A stretch of DNA of 64,000 bases from Larus michahellis (lineage: Eukaryota; Chordata; Aves; Charadriiformes; Laridae), in assembly GCF_964199755.1 (NCBI RefSeq), contig NC_133897.1, forward strand, positions 73,446,080 to 73,510,079. Reading direction: 5' to 3'. Shown one piece after another: positions 42,801-49,700 of this stretch. The notes under the pieces were generated by a model that was not told the origin of the DNA, made no database searches, and was given only the letters and a program-made list of their open reading frames with translations. The translations under genes were made by a program, and so were the position numbers. The stretch's first letter is position 1, and every line of letters starts with the position of its first letter.

Positions 42801-45778
42801 AAGGCAGGATGGTAGCTCAGAAGGGAAAATACCAGGGTTTAGTTCCTTCACTAGTGTGGGAATCTGTACCCATACCTCCATCTTCCAGAAGAATATGCAA
42901 GCTGCAAATCAGTCTTCTCTTCCAGACAGCGTCTGTTCACCTCTCCTATTTGAGTCTGGTTTAAAAAAAGGCTCTAGATTTAAAAAAAACCACACACACA
43001 AACCTATTGAAGCATGGCTTTAAAGTATTATGATCAGGCACTTGGGGAGAAAAGGGCAGGAAATATTAGGCTTTCCGTGTTTGCTCCACGGAATATCTAA
43101 CATAAACCAAGTAACTTCTGAAATCAAGGATCAGAGCCTGCATGTCTCCAGTCCTGGAGGGCATCTTCTTCTTCTACATCCTCTTTCTGGCTAAGTGAAT
43201 CATGTATTCTTTTTCTGGATAGTAACACAGTTTCAGACAGGAGAACTGAAGACAACACACAGCTTGGAGACTAGGATATTCGCGCGAAAGTGGAAGATGT
43301 AGGTTGATCCATCCAGGCAAAAAAAGGAATCTGAAGCAGGGTCTACCACATTCTGGATAAATGCTTTAGCTAATAGTCGTTAAACAGCAGCAGGACCAGC
43401 ACCTCCTCTTCCAACTGTCTTCTAATGCTGTCGCTGTACTTTATAGAAGACTGACTCTGCAGCACACATTGGGCGTGACTGGAGAATTCTCACCTGACTG
43501 AACTCCCCAGGAGACTGTGGCAAAATAACAACATCCAGAAAGCAGACAATCGTGAGCCAGGCATCATGTTAATCACCTCTCATGTAAATTGAAAAAAAAA
43601 AAAAAAAATCTGATATCCTAGGATCTTTAAAGCTATTAGCTATACTGGGTACAGTGCTTAGACACCTTCAGAGCTTGATGATAAGAGACCGAGTGTTTTC
43701 AGGACCTCAGTTTTGACCGCAAGCACCTAGAACAGTTCTATTTAAATACTTCTATGAACCTACTTACTGATAATAGTTAGGGGAGAGAGGGATCAGAATC
43801 AGAGGTATAACCTCATGTCAGGATTGTACCAAGCACTTTCATGTCTTTCCTAACTCATTACTGAGAGATAATTAACACCAAACCACAGAATACTTCTGCA
43901 GAGTGGACATTATAGGGAAAACATGAACACCTGTCAATTAATTCCAATTGAAGTTAGCTATCTACCCAGAGCTCATCTTTTTATGTAATGAAGAGAGCTG
44001 CAGAGGGTTAAAAAGCTATCCGTTATGACAAATGCACATGCCTGACATCTGTCAGTTCACCTACTTTTTTAATCATTACAATTTTTCCCCAATAGATTAC
44101 TGTTAATTCGATCTATGATTTGCAGCATCCATTCTCTGTGCAGAATCCCACAGATATCCCCAAGCACGTGTTTGCTTTGGCACATTGTTTAAATAAACCT
44201 ACTGGAAAACGCACAGAGATAACAGACAATAGAGGAGTCAGAAAACCATCTACACTAATTATTTTAAATTCACGTGTAAGGTTTCAGTTATCTACACAGT
44301 ATGAACACAAGCAATGTGGTAATTTCAACATTATTCTACCATTCGCATAAGAGCTTTCAACATTTGCTCTCTAAGTGCAGTGATCCTTTGTATGAAGCAT
44401 CACCGTGCTAGCTATACAAGGACAACACTACTGATCAGTATGCTATATAAAAGACTAAGCATAGCACTTCCAAAATAATAAAAACTAATTGAGCAACAAC
44501 TCATGCGTAACACTCCCTCAGTTTTGCATATACTATTCAAACCCCTAGCTTATGTTACCAATTTAATATTGTACAGGTTTTGGCTGAACAGTCAGCTTCA
44601 GGTTCATAAATACACGTGGAAGGCATTTCCAGAGCACTGTCTCTGGGCACCTTGAAATTTTTTAGCAAACAGTAATTGGGAAAGATCTCTGCTTCTTTCC
44701 CTCCAGCCACTGTAAACGGCATGGGATTTTTGTGTCGAAATTTACAAACTGGCTTGGTTTTTTTTTTTGTCACGCATCTACTCTTATCCTACAATATGAA
44801 GGAGAACAAACGCCTTATGAATTACATTTCGCTTGCACTGCATCAGCACATTTAGGCACGGGCAAGCGACTGAAGAAACTACCAGACGCAGACCTGAGGG
44901 TTCTGCATGCAGCATCATACAAAAAAAAAAAAAAAAAAAACAAACAAACAAAAAAAAACCCCCCACACAAAGCAAACAATCGAAGATGCCAAACTTACAC
45001 AGCACCCTCACCAACTCACTTTCAATTTGAGACTTGTCAAGAAAAGCAAAATATTCGATGCGATGCACTTAAATACGAAGAGTAACTCACACTTGGCAAC
45101 CCAGCATCATCAATTTAACCGGGGGGGGGGGGGGGGGGCGGTCCCGAGAGGGCTGCATGCAGACAGCCAGCACAGATTGCTCTTTCTGGTGCTGGCCCCG
45201 GGGTCCTTAAGGGATGGGACAGCCCAGACACAAAACGACCACCCCGCGGCGAGGGAGCCGGCCCACCCCACCGGCGGGGCGGCGAGGCGCACGGCGGGGG
45301 AAGGGGAACCGACCCCTTCCCTGCCGCCTCCTCCTCCTCCCGCCTTTGCTCCCTGCCGAGCAGGGGAGACAAAAGGGAGGCGAGGAGCCCCCCGCGGCCC
45401 AGGACTGCCGGCGGGGGCGGGAGCGGGGCGAGCTCCCGGAAATCCCACAATCCCCACGGCCCCGGCGGGAAACGCTTCCAACCCCCCCGGGCCGTTCTAC
45501 CGGGAAACCCCGGCCCAGAACCCCGCACGTGGAGGGGGGGAGGGGGAAGGGGCGGCTCCGCCTCCCGCCGCTGAGGGGGCGCCAAAGGAAGGAGGGGGAG
45601 CACCGAGTAAAGGGCTTCCCGCCCGCCCGGGGGTGACCCGCAGCCTCCCGCCGCCGCGCCTCACCTGCTTGCTCCGGGCATAGGGAGGCTTCGCGGTGCC
45701 AAGGTGGTACCGCCGGGTCCGGATCTTCCCGCCGCCGACCCCCCCCCCGCCACCACCGTCGCCGCCTCCCGAGGCCAT
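1683..45778 (-). CDS. NUP153: NUP153, nucleoporin 153 (whole coding span, 22 coding exons)
   Basis: FG nucleoporin of the nuclear basket, on the nucleoplasmic face of the nuclear pore; it docks importins and exportins and anchors basket proteins. I assembled 22 exons with GT donors and AG acceptors; they sum to 4365 nt (1454 residues plus TAA) without a frame break, against about 1475 in human. Order: Gly-rich start with a GGGKIRTRR motif (1-38); amphipathic segment [12 protein letters not shown] (about 48-60); Ser-rich pore-targeting region to about 640; zinc-finger region 655-873, with one degenerate and three intact W-x-C-x2-C ... C-x2-C fingers; FG region 883-1420 with about 28 FG dipeptides by my count; basic tail ending [11 protein letters not shown]. 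The ATG at 45778 has A at -3 and G at +4 and matches the human N terminus MASG. Donors are all U2-type. Identity is nearly certain; exact edges are predictions from sequence alone. Confidence 0.97.
2236..2386 (-). CDS. NUP153: NUP153 coding exon 21: last FG repeats (residues 1377-1426)
   Basis: [17 protein letters not shown], then [14 protein letters not shown] and [12 protein letters not shown]. The FTFG motif near the C terminus, identical in human, is known in mammals as a protein-binding FG site. Human PSGVFTFGANSS lacks the Pro substitutions seen here. Acceptor TTCCCAG, donor GTAAGA; phase 1 in, phase 2 out. Confidence 0.96.
2777..2806. repeat. Short perfect inverted repeat (13-bp arms, 4-nt spacer)
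   Basis: tcatttagatcga / tcgatctaaatga separated by ttag, in intron 20 of NUP153. Short flanking gatc words (773-776, 812-815) also pair. Such hairpins arise by chance or by local template switching; no function is implied. Confidence 0.8.
3780..4052 (-). CDS. NUP153: NUP153 coding exon 20: FG repeats (residues 1286-1376)
   Basis: [60 protein letters not shown]; human AFGANQTPTFGQSQG and FGQQPSQSAFGSG. GC-rich, Pro/Gln/Ala-rich GLFG-like spacing. Acceptor TTCCCCAAG, donor GTGAGT; 273 nt, phase 1 at both ends. Confidence 0.96.
5745..6113 (-). CDS. NUP153: NUP153 coding exon 19: FG repeats (residues 1163-1285)
   Basis: [18 protein letters not shown] start, then SVFG, FVFGQ, SVFGN, SFGF, FIFG and [11 protein letters not shown]; human DQGAAKPVFSFLNN and [13 protein letters not shown]. 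Ser/Thr-rich and nearly uncharged, unlike exon 18. Acceptor CTTTTCAG, donor GTACCT; 369 nt, phase 1 at both ends. Confidence 0.97.
7748..8590 (-). CDS. NUP153: NUP153 coding exon 18: FG repeats (residues 882-1162)
   Basis: Largest exon (843 nt). About 13 FG dipeptides, mostly FxFG (FTFG, FKFG, FQFG, FSFG), with charged Lys/Glu-rich linkers such as [12 protein letters not shown] repeats form the disordered transport barrier and bind importin beta. One human FSFG (in PVFSFGNSE) is FSAG here. Acceptor TTTCTGCAG, donor GTAGAT; phase 1 at both ends. Confidence 0.97.
9098..9292 (-). CDS. NUP153: NUP153 coding exon 17: zinc finger 4 (residues 817-881)
   Basis: Ser/Thr linker, LDKFKKPEG, then an intact NZF-type finger: W850, C852, C855, N859, C866, C869, followed by [10 protein letters not shown]. 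Human: [19 protein letters not shown]. Acceptor TTTCTCAG, donor GTAATA, 195 nt, phase 1 at both ends. Confidence 0.97.
11202..11816 (-). CDS. NUP153: NUP153 coding exon 16: zinc fingers 1-3 (residues 612-816)
   Basis: 615-nt exon with three RanBP2/NZF-type repeats. Finger 2 (W722, C724, C727, C738, C741) and finger 3 (W792, C794, C797, C808, C811) have all ligands and the central Asn. Finger 1 (W655 to C676) reads [13 protein letters not shown]: the first Cys is Ser and a His and two extra residues sit where the second Cys should be, while C673/C676 remain. These fingers bind Ran in mammalian NUP153. Acceptor TTCCTAG, donor GTGTGT; phase 1 at both ends. Confidence 0.96.
12573..12692 (-). CDS. 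NUP153: NUP153 coding exon 15 (residues 572-611)
   Basis: [20 protein letters not shown], then [16 protein letters not shown]. The [12 protein letters not shown] motif is identical in human. Acceptor TTTAAAG, donor GTGAGA, 120 nt, phase 1 at both ends. Confidence 0.95.
12969..13056 (-). CDS. NUP153: NUP153 coding exon 14 (residues 543-571)
   Basis: [20 protein letters not shown] then TPVTSLLTL; human [21 protein letters not shown]. Acceptor GTAGCAG, donor GTAACA, 88 nt, phase 0 in and phase 1 out. It opens the run of phase-1 junctions that follows. Confidence 0.95.
13297..13389 (-). CDS. NUP153: NUP153 coding exon 13 (residues 512-542)
   Basis: [20 protein letters not shown] then [11 protein letters not shown]; human [21 protein letters not shown]. 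Acceptor ATACAG, donor GTAAGT, 93 nt, phase 0 at both ends. Confidence 0.96.
14171..14308 (-). CDS. NUP153: NUP153 coding exon 12 (residues 466-511)
   Basis: [20 protein letters not shown], then [16 protein letters not shown] and ends VMNK. Human: MEVPVLPKISLPITSSSLPTFNFSSPE. Acceptor ACACCTAG, donor GTAAAT, 138 nt, phase 0 at both ends. Confidence 0.95.
15883..16015 (-). CDS. NUP153: NUP153 coding exon 11 (residues 421-465)
   Basis: [19 protein letters not shown], then [20 protein letters not shown]. Human has SYPNFSLPAANGLSSGVG and GGGKMRRER. The GGGKMRRER motif echoes GGGKIRTRR of exon 1. Acceptor GTGCTAG, donor GTAAGG; phase 2 in, phase 0 out. Confidence 0.94.
16453..16492. repeat. (GA)n followed by alternating TG/CG tract
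   Basis: A GA run is followed by about 20 nt of strictly alternating pyrimidine-purine (tatgtgtgtgcgcgcacatg), including the self-complementary tgtgcgcgcaca at 16479-16490. This is classical Z-DNA-prone composition within intron 10. Confidence 0.8.
18508..18560 (-). CDS. NUP153: NUP153 coding exon 10 (residues 404-421), 53 nt
   Basis: [17 protein letters not shown], weakly similar to human around NREQRESGFSYP. Placed by TTTGCAG acceptor, GTATGA donor and the fact that 53 nt (phase 2 out) joins exon 11 in frame. This is among the least conserved parts of the protein, so confidence is slightly lower. Confidence 0.85.
19324..19470 (-). CDS. NUP153: NUP153 coding exon 9 (residues 355-403)
   Basis: [19 protein letters not shown], then [11 protein letters not shown] and DIKHK. 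Human has VDSQYPPVQRLMTPKPVS and VYFKPSLTP. Acceptor TTTCAAAG, donor GTAAAT, 147 nt, phase 0. Confidence 0.95.
19727..19767. repeat. 24-bp period tandem duplication
   Basis: The 17-mer caaaataactcatgtta occurs at 19727-19743 and 19751-19767 in intron 8 of NUP153. Small local duplication. Confidence 0.8.
20460..20657 (-). mobile_element. CR1 LINE, 3' part, minus orientation (older piece)
   Basis: Begins at its 3' end with a tagaataattgagttggaag-like word and runs through the CR1 3' region (agtccaactgcctgacc..., ...cttaaacactgacaggcttg). It stops abruptly at the start of the next CR1, so it was probably interrupted by that insertion. Confidence 0.85.
20658..21480 (-). mobile_element. CR1 LINE, 5'-truncated, RT C-terminus to 3' end
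   Basis: The left edge aatcatagaatggtttaggttggaag is the reverse complement of the CR1 3' terminus (ATTCTATGATT), so the element reads on the minus strand. The right part encodes the reverse transcriptase C-terminal region in the minus frame (FINDIDSG, then FADNTKLSG at 21433-21422, then [10 protein letters not shown]). The usual FADD catalytic pair is FADN, and stops and frameshifts follow, so it is dead. Confidence 0.9.
21481..21955 (-). mobile_element. CR1 LINE reverse-transcriptase fragment, minus orientation
   Basis: Second copy of the same RT region upstream of the previous one: [10 protein letters not shown]-like sequence, then [17 protein letters not shown] (21613-21602) and [11 protein letters not shown]. 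The RT catalytic FADD is intact in this fragment, but the open frame is broken. The doubled RT segment shows that two different CR1 copies lie end to end or nested. Confidence 0.85.
23310..23363 (-). CDS. NUP153: NUP153 coding exon 8 (residues 337-354), 54 nt
   Basis: [18 protein letters not shown], aligning to human PLDRSGIDITDFQAKREK. Acceptor CCCTTAG, donor GTAAGA, phase 0 at both ends. Intron 7 upstream is 98 nt, so exons 6-8 form a tight cluster before the long intron 8. Confidence 0.93.
23462..23506 (-). CDS. NUP153: NUP153 coding exon 7 (residues 322-336), 45-nt microexon-like
   Basis: [15 protein letters not shown], matching human DAKRIPSIVSSPLNS. Too short to appear as an open frame on its own; placed by the AACAG acceptor, GTAAGT donor and phase 0 joins. 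Confidence 0.93.
23639..23755 (-). CDS. NUP153: NUP153 coding exon 6 (residues 283-321)
   Basis: [19 protein letters not shown] then [20 protein letters not shown], the most conserved block of the N-terminal half; human differs by only a few residues. Acceptor TTTTTCAG, donor GTAAAT, 117 nt, phase 0 at both ends. Confidence 0.97.
25585..25713 (-). CDS. NUP153: NUP153 coding exon 5 (residues 240-282)
   Basis: Encodes [19 protein letters not shown] then [17 protein letters not shown] and ends APYQ. Human has [19 protein letters not shown]. Acceptor CTGTAG, donor GTATGA; 129 nt, phase 0 at both ends. Intron 4, between exons 4 and 5, is only 82 nt. Confidence 0.96.
25796..25935 (-). CDS. NUP153: NUP153 coding exon 4 (residues 193-239)
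   Basis: Encodes [19 protein letters not shown] then [19 protein letters not shown] and ends SPSP. It aligns to human [27 protein letters not shown]. Acceptor TTTTGGCAG, donor GTAAGT. Phase 1 in, phase 0 out. Confidence 0.96.
27219..27467 (-). CDS. NUP153: NUP153 coding exon 3 (residues 110-192)
   Basis: Contains [31 protein letters not shown] and [12 protein letters not shown], all nearly identical to human NUP153; this is part of the N-terminal pore-targeting region. Acceptor TTGTTTAG, donor GTAACT. Phase 1 at both ends, 249 nt. Confidence 0.96.
27468..29726 (-). other. NUP153 intron 2
   Basis: 2.3-kb intron. Contains G/T-rich tracts at 27917-27965 and 29498-29560 followed by a long T run at 29581-29619, about 110-230 nt past the exon 2 donor in transcript direction, and a TAA microsatellite near 28475-28500. 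Nothing coding seen. Confidence 0.65.
29727..29940 (-). CDS. NUP153: NUP153 coding exon 2 (residues 39-109)
   Basis: Starts [17 protein letters not shown] after a TTTTAAGCAG acceptor and ends LEG before GTATGT. It carries the conserved amphipathic N-terminal segment (human [20 protein letters not shown]), known to contribute to nuclear envelope association. The second half is acidic and diverges from human until DGRVTPE. Phase 0 in, phase 1 out. Confidence 0.95.
30752..30840. repeat. 46-bp tandem duplication (about 1.9 copies)
   Basis: Unit 1 at 30752-30797 (cctcaaaatttcaacacacc...) is repeated from 30798 with near identity until about 30836. Only one or two mismatches in the shared part suggest a recent event. 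It may be copy-number variable. Confidence 0.9.
36224..36253. repeat. Short perfect inverted repeat (12-bp arms, 6-nt spacer)
   Basis: aatctatagcac / gtgctatagatt around atagta in NUP153 intron 1. Confidence 0.8.
39430..40490 (-). mobile_element. Diverged CR1 LINE fragment, minus orientation
   Basis: Reads as an old CR1 3' half: gagcacctccggggatggag and ggttcttccag-like words of the 3' region at 39500-39560, then (going right, towards the element 5' end) the gaagttggccttcttcacctc and ctggtatcatctggcaacctg words that also occur, in other versions, in the 20-22 kb CR1. Much more degraded than that cluster; edges are approximate. Confidence 0.75.
44921..44970. repeat. Poly-A run followed by A/C-rich tract
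   Basis: About 20 A, then caaacaaacaaaaaaaaacc and C-rich continuation. One of several A/C tracts of this kind in the window. Confidence 0.85.
45121..45138. repeat. Homopolymer run of 18 G
   Basis: Uninterrupted G on the plus strand (C in the NUP153 transcript), at the inner edge of the NUP153 CpG island, about 530 nt inside intron 1. Length may be unreliable in the assembly and polymorphic in the population. Confidence 0.85.
45665..45778 (-). CDS. NUP153: NUP153 coding exon 1 (residues 1-38)
   Basis: Encodes MASGGG..., a Gly run, then [11 protein letters not shown] and ends SKQ before a GTGAGG donor at 45664. The start is set by the human N terminus (MASGAGG...[11 protein letters not shown]) and a strong Kozak context (CCCAGCATGG). 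It ends in phase 0 inside the CpG island. The Gly run is longer than in human as I recall it. Confidence 0.94.
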
Positions 45779-46114
45779 GCTGGGATCCAGCCCTTCAGCT
45801 GCCCCCGCGGGGATGGGTCCGGCCTGTCCCAGGCCCGGCCCGGCCTCCTCGCCGCTCCCTCCCGCCCGCCACGCGCGGCGCGGCCTGGAGCGGGGGCTCC
45901 GCGGCCTGCCCCTCCCCGCCGCGCCGCCGCCGCCACCCCCCCCCGCGCGCGCGCTCGCTCGCGCTCTTTCCCTCTTTCTCGCGGGCGGGCGCGCGCGCTG
46001 CTTCTCACGTCCCCTCTCCGCCCGCTCCCGGCTGGCGCCCGCCGGCCAGTCCCGCTCGCGCTGCCCGCCCGCTCAGCTCGCTCGCGGCCGAGCCGCCGCA
46101 CCCCTCCCCCCCTC

Positions 46115-46134
46115 CCTCTCTCTCTCTCTCTCTC
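46115..46134. repeat. (CT)n microsatellite in the NUP153 promoter
   Basis: About ten CT units, i.e. a GA repeat in NUP153 sense orientation, roughly 340-360 bases upstream of the start codon. Confidence 0.85.
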
Positions 46135-46730
46135 ACGGCCGGCCAACCAACCACACGGCGCCCGCCCGGGCGGCCGCGCGTCACTAAAGCGCGCGAGCTG
46201 CGTCAGAAGAGCGGGGACCTCCCGGCAGCCCCCGCGCGCTTGGGCACCGCCCGCTGGGGGGAAGCGGGACAGGAGCAGGCCGCGAGGCGACGCTGAGGCG
46301 GCCGCGGCCCCCGGCGGGCAGGGCCGGGACCCGCCAAGGGACGGGCGTGGGGGCGGAAAAACCCGCCCCCGGGAGGCCGCAAGCGAGCGCGGCTCGGTGC
46401 GGGCTGGAAGGTCGGGAGCAGAGGTTTGTGACGGTGGAGGCCGCGCCGGGTTGAGCGCCGGTGACGGCCCTAGGCTCCTCTGCCTCCTTCCTGGGGCGCT
46501 CCGCTGACCCCGGAGGCACGACTTACCTACGCCGTGCCGGGCGTAACTGGAGTCGTCCCGTCCCCCCGAGGGATGGGGGTTCCCTCGTCCCTGCCGGGGA
46601 GGGGCAGTGTGGGGGATGGCGGCGGGAAAGCTGGAGAGCGGCCCTGGGGTCGCCGCCCTACTTTGGGGCTGCGTAAGCGCTGGGAACGACGGCCTGAGGG
46701 ACTTACCATCGCTCATTCTGGGCAGATGGG

Positions 46731-49700
46731 AAGCAGGTGGGGGGAAAAAAGGCTTCGACATAGATGCTCCTTCCTCAAAGAGGAAGAGGGCATTACTATT
46801 ACAAATTTTAGAAATGTAAAGTATTTAAGTTTCTCTAGACTCTTTTTATTATTATTCTACTAGAAGTACAGTTGAGAAAAATCTATGGTTCTACATCTTG
46901 CATAGAGCATTGATCTGCCCTGGGAATGATGGGAGCAGACCACAAACTCACAACCACCTTCCCCGTGTAAAGTCATTAAAAATGTTCACCCTAAAAAAAC
47001 TAAAACAATGTACTAAAAAATTACTAATTAGAATGAGATGTAGGTAGAGCTGTGATGTAGCGTGCACTTCTTCCACCAAAAATAAAAGCGTGTCACAGCA
47101 TGCATCTGAAGGAAGAGTATATCAAGCACAGGGGCTTGGGGGAACTCAAACCAGGAAGGGCAATTCTAAAGGCCCGAAAAAATGCAAGCCAGCAGGAACA
47201 GTGGAGAGGGAACAGCTTTTAGAAGGAATTTTACTGGGGAGTATTGTACTGCCAAGTCTTTGTTTCATGATGGCTTTTTTTAACCTCATTGGTATCTTCC
47301 CAGCTCTCCTACATGACTTGCTCCTGCTCAACTTCTTAGTCCTGCTTTCATAGTTATCTAAAGGAGATAACCATTTCCAAAATCCCAGAAGAGTGGAATT
47401 GCTTTCCAGGCATTTCTCCTCATGAACTGCACACCTTCAGAACTCCCACAGTCTCTTCCTCTCCTACCCTACCCCCGTGAATAGAGCTTTTCATGCAGTG
47501 GGCTGACTTGCAGTGATAGATGATCCCTTCCAGGATGTGGAACACATGGATTTAGGAGTCACCTGCAGGAACCACCTCATCTTGTGTAATATGCTGGTGT
47601 GTTACATCTGCAGACCAATTTTAGGGTGAGGCTGTGTTTCTACAACATGCTTGTCGAAAGAAATCTACATCAATATAATACTCAAAATACACAAAAAATA
47701 GTATTTTAGCCTGACCTGGTAACTCTCTGTCCAAGAAACAACTAATCATGCTAAGTTTCACCTTAGGGGAGGGAAAAGAAGGGTATCATGATGTATTTCC
47801 ATCATGGGAAGAGCAAAACTTCGAAAGGGATATAAACCATGCCCTTTGGTAACATTCATTCATCAGTAATAATGCTGCCTTCTGAAACAGCACCTGTGTG
47901 GAGAACTAAAATTGCTCCTGCACTGGATACGTAAGAGCTGGGCAAATTTAAAATGACTCCTGCACTGGATACGTAAGAGCTGGGCAAATTTTAAACAAGA
48001 TACCTTCTTTCTGATGCATGCTAAGGATATCAAGGTAACCTGTAAACATGATTTTTTCTTCAATGTATGCGTCAAAGGCAGCTACACTATGTTTGCTCTG
48101 TAAATTCAAGTGCTGCTTTATTTACTTATTTTACTTCCATTTTACTTATTTAGAACAATTTCCATATGGTGACATGCCTTTAATGACACTCATGACTCAG
48201 AAATACTTGTCGATGTAGTCAAACAACATCTACTGACATGAGTCACTGAAGTTAAATAAATGTTATTAAGAATGAGACAAAACAAAAGGCAAATATATAT
48301 ATATCCAGCAGAATGATAGGGATCATCACCATTTGATCAATCTTCCCTGTGAGTTATATCTGCAAGTTACTTTGAGGTAGCGCTAGAAAGAAGCTGTTGG
48401 TCCAAGAGCATCCCTGCAAAAAGAAACATTCATGGCTTAAGTACTATTTAACCTTTTTGTACCCTTTTAAGTACTCCCTACCCTTTTTGGCCTGTTTCTT
48501 TCTCCCTGTTCACTGACTGCAGGATTAGTAGCACCTCATACCACCCTACTAAAGCCTTTCTGTTTAGAGAGGTGATAGAAAACAAAACCACTACTACTCT
48601 TGAAGAAATTATCAGGTTTTGAGTAAAGGCACTATCTATTGCAGCTAGGCACAATGAAGAGTTTCTAAAACCAATACTAGATATTCTTGCAAAAAAACCT
48701 TCATCAAGCTGAAAAAAAAAAAAACAAAACCAAAAACCAACTACATTTCAGCTGGGTAAAACAGAGACAAAACAACTGGAAAAAGTGAAATATCATTTTG
48801 TTGAAAAAGTTGCTTCTAAGACTTTTTTTTTTTTTAAATGCTCCCACTGCAATCAGACCTTTGTAGAACTGACAGCAGGCACCTGCATGATGCGTTCAGG
48901 TCTTTGCATAAGCTAGCTAATGCAGGCTGATAGTTGTAGAACAACTGTTAAGTACTCAGTAAAAAGCCTCAGCAATGCATTCTAACAGTTCTGATGCACG
49001 CACTTTCTCCTGTATTTGGCATTCACGGGGAACACACCGATAGGAAGAAATCCTGCAGTCGGTATCCCTTCACAGTAAAGAATGTGCACATCACCTTGAT
49101 CGCACATATGCCTAACTGGGAAGAGGAATTGGCTAGTAAGGCTCAGGAGACAGAAAAAAGAGGTCAGAGAGCTATTTTAGAAGTGTCACATGGGCCGCAA
49201 TCAACACACTCTCTTCCCTCATTTTTCTTGTGTATTGACTGGAAGAAAATACACCTCCAATGTTTCTCAGGTTTGGAGAACTAATGGCCCAAACAACCTC
49301 TTCCATTGCATTACATAAACAGTGTTTTCCCTATACATAGGCACTTTAAAGCCCAAAACAGAAGGTGCATGCCTGTTGGGAACACAGCCTCCGATGCAAA
49401 GACCTTGTTAATAGGTAAAATCTGCATAAATGGGGTGGCTACAGACTGTGGCTTTTTTGAGGTTTATGTACTGTGGTGATAATAGCGTCAGACTAAGTGA
49501 AAACACAGCTACATGGGCCCCTCATTACACACTTCACACATTGATCAACCTCCTGAATGCCAAAAATCAGCAGATAGTCCACAGTATTTCTGCTGAGCCA
49601 ACGCCCATCCTTAGCATAACATTTTTAACTGATAACACAGCAAAAGGTTTCCACAAATTCCTTGCTGCAACTTAAGTACAGTGTTAAGTGATGCTATGCA

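Larger units (their letters stand above)
29941..45664 (-). other. NUP153 intron 1 (15.7 kb)
   Basis: Longest intron. It holds a 46-bp tandem duplication at 30752-30840, a 12-bp inverted repeat at 36224-36253, poly-A runs (36868-36885, 43592-43608, 44921-44940), a diverged CR1 at about 39430-40490 and an 18-G run at 45121-45138. I saw no exon of another gene on either strand. Confidence 0.7.
45120..46730. promoter_or_regulatory. CpG island with the NUP153 promoter
   Basis: Abrupt change to very GC- and CpG-rich sequence around NUP153 exon 1, with CG-repeat words (45950-45965, 45985-46000), G-rich quadruplex-type words (45531-45555) and a CT repeat at 46115-46134. No TATA box is evident, as usual for housekeeping genes. 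The start site is probably a few tens to hundreds of bases above 45778, but I cannot place it. Confidence 0.85.

Noticed and set aside
44907-45683. 258-residue plus-strand open frame
   Set aside because: Begins in a poly-A tract translated as poly-Lys and continues through the CpG island; composition artefact antisense to NUP153.
45661-46761. 366-residue open frame on the minus strand across the NUP153 CpG island
   Set aside because: Arg/Pro/Gly/Ala-rich composition of a GC-rich region with few stop codons; it overlaps NUP153 exon 1 out of frame and resembles no family that I know.
47090-47353. 87-residue plus-strand frame with a hydrophobic C-terminal half in the intergenic region
   Set aside because: No recognised family, no splice or CpG context, and length within chance for AT-rich DNA of this size.
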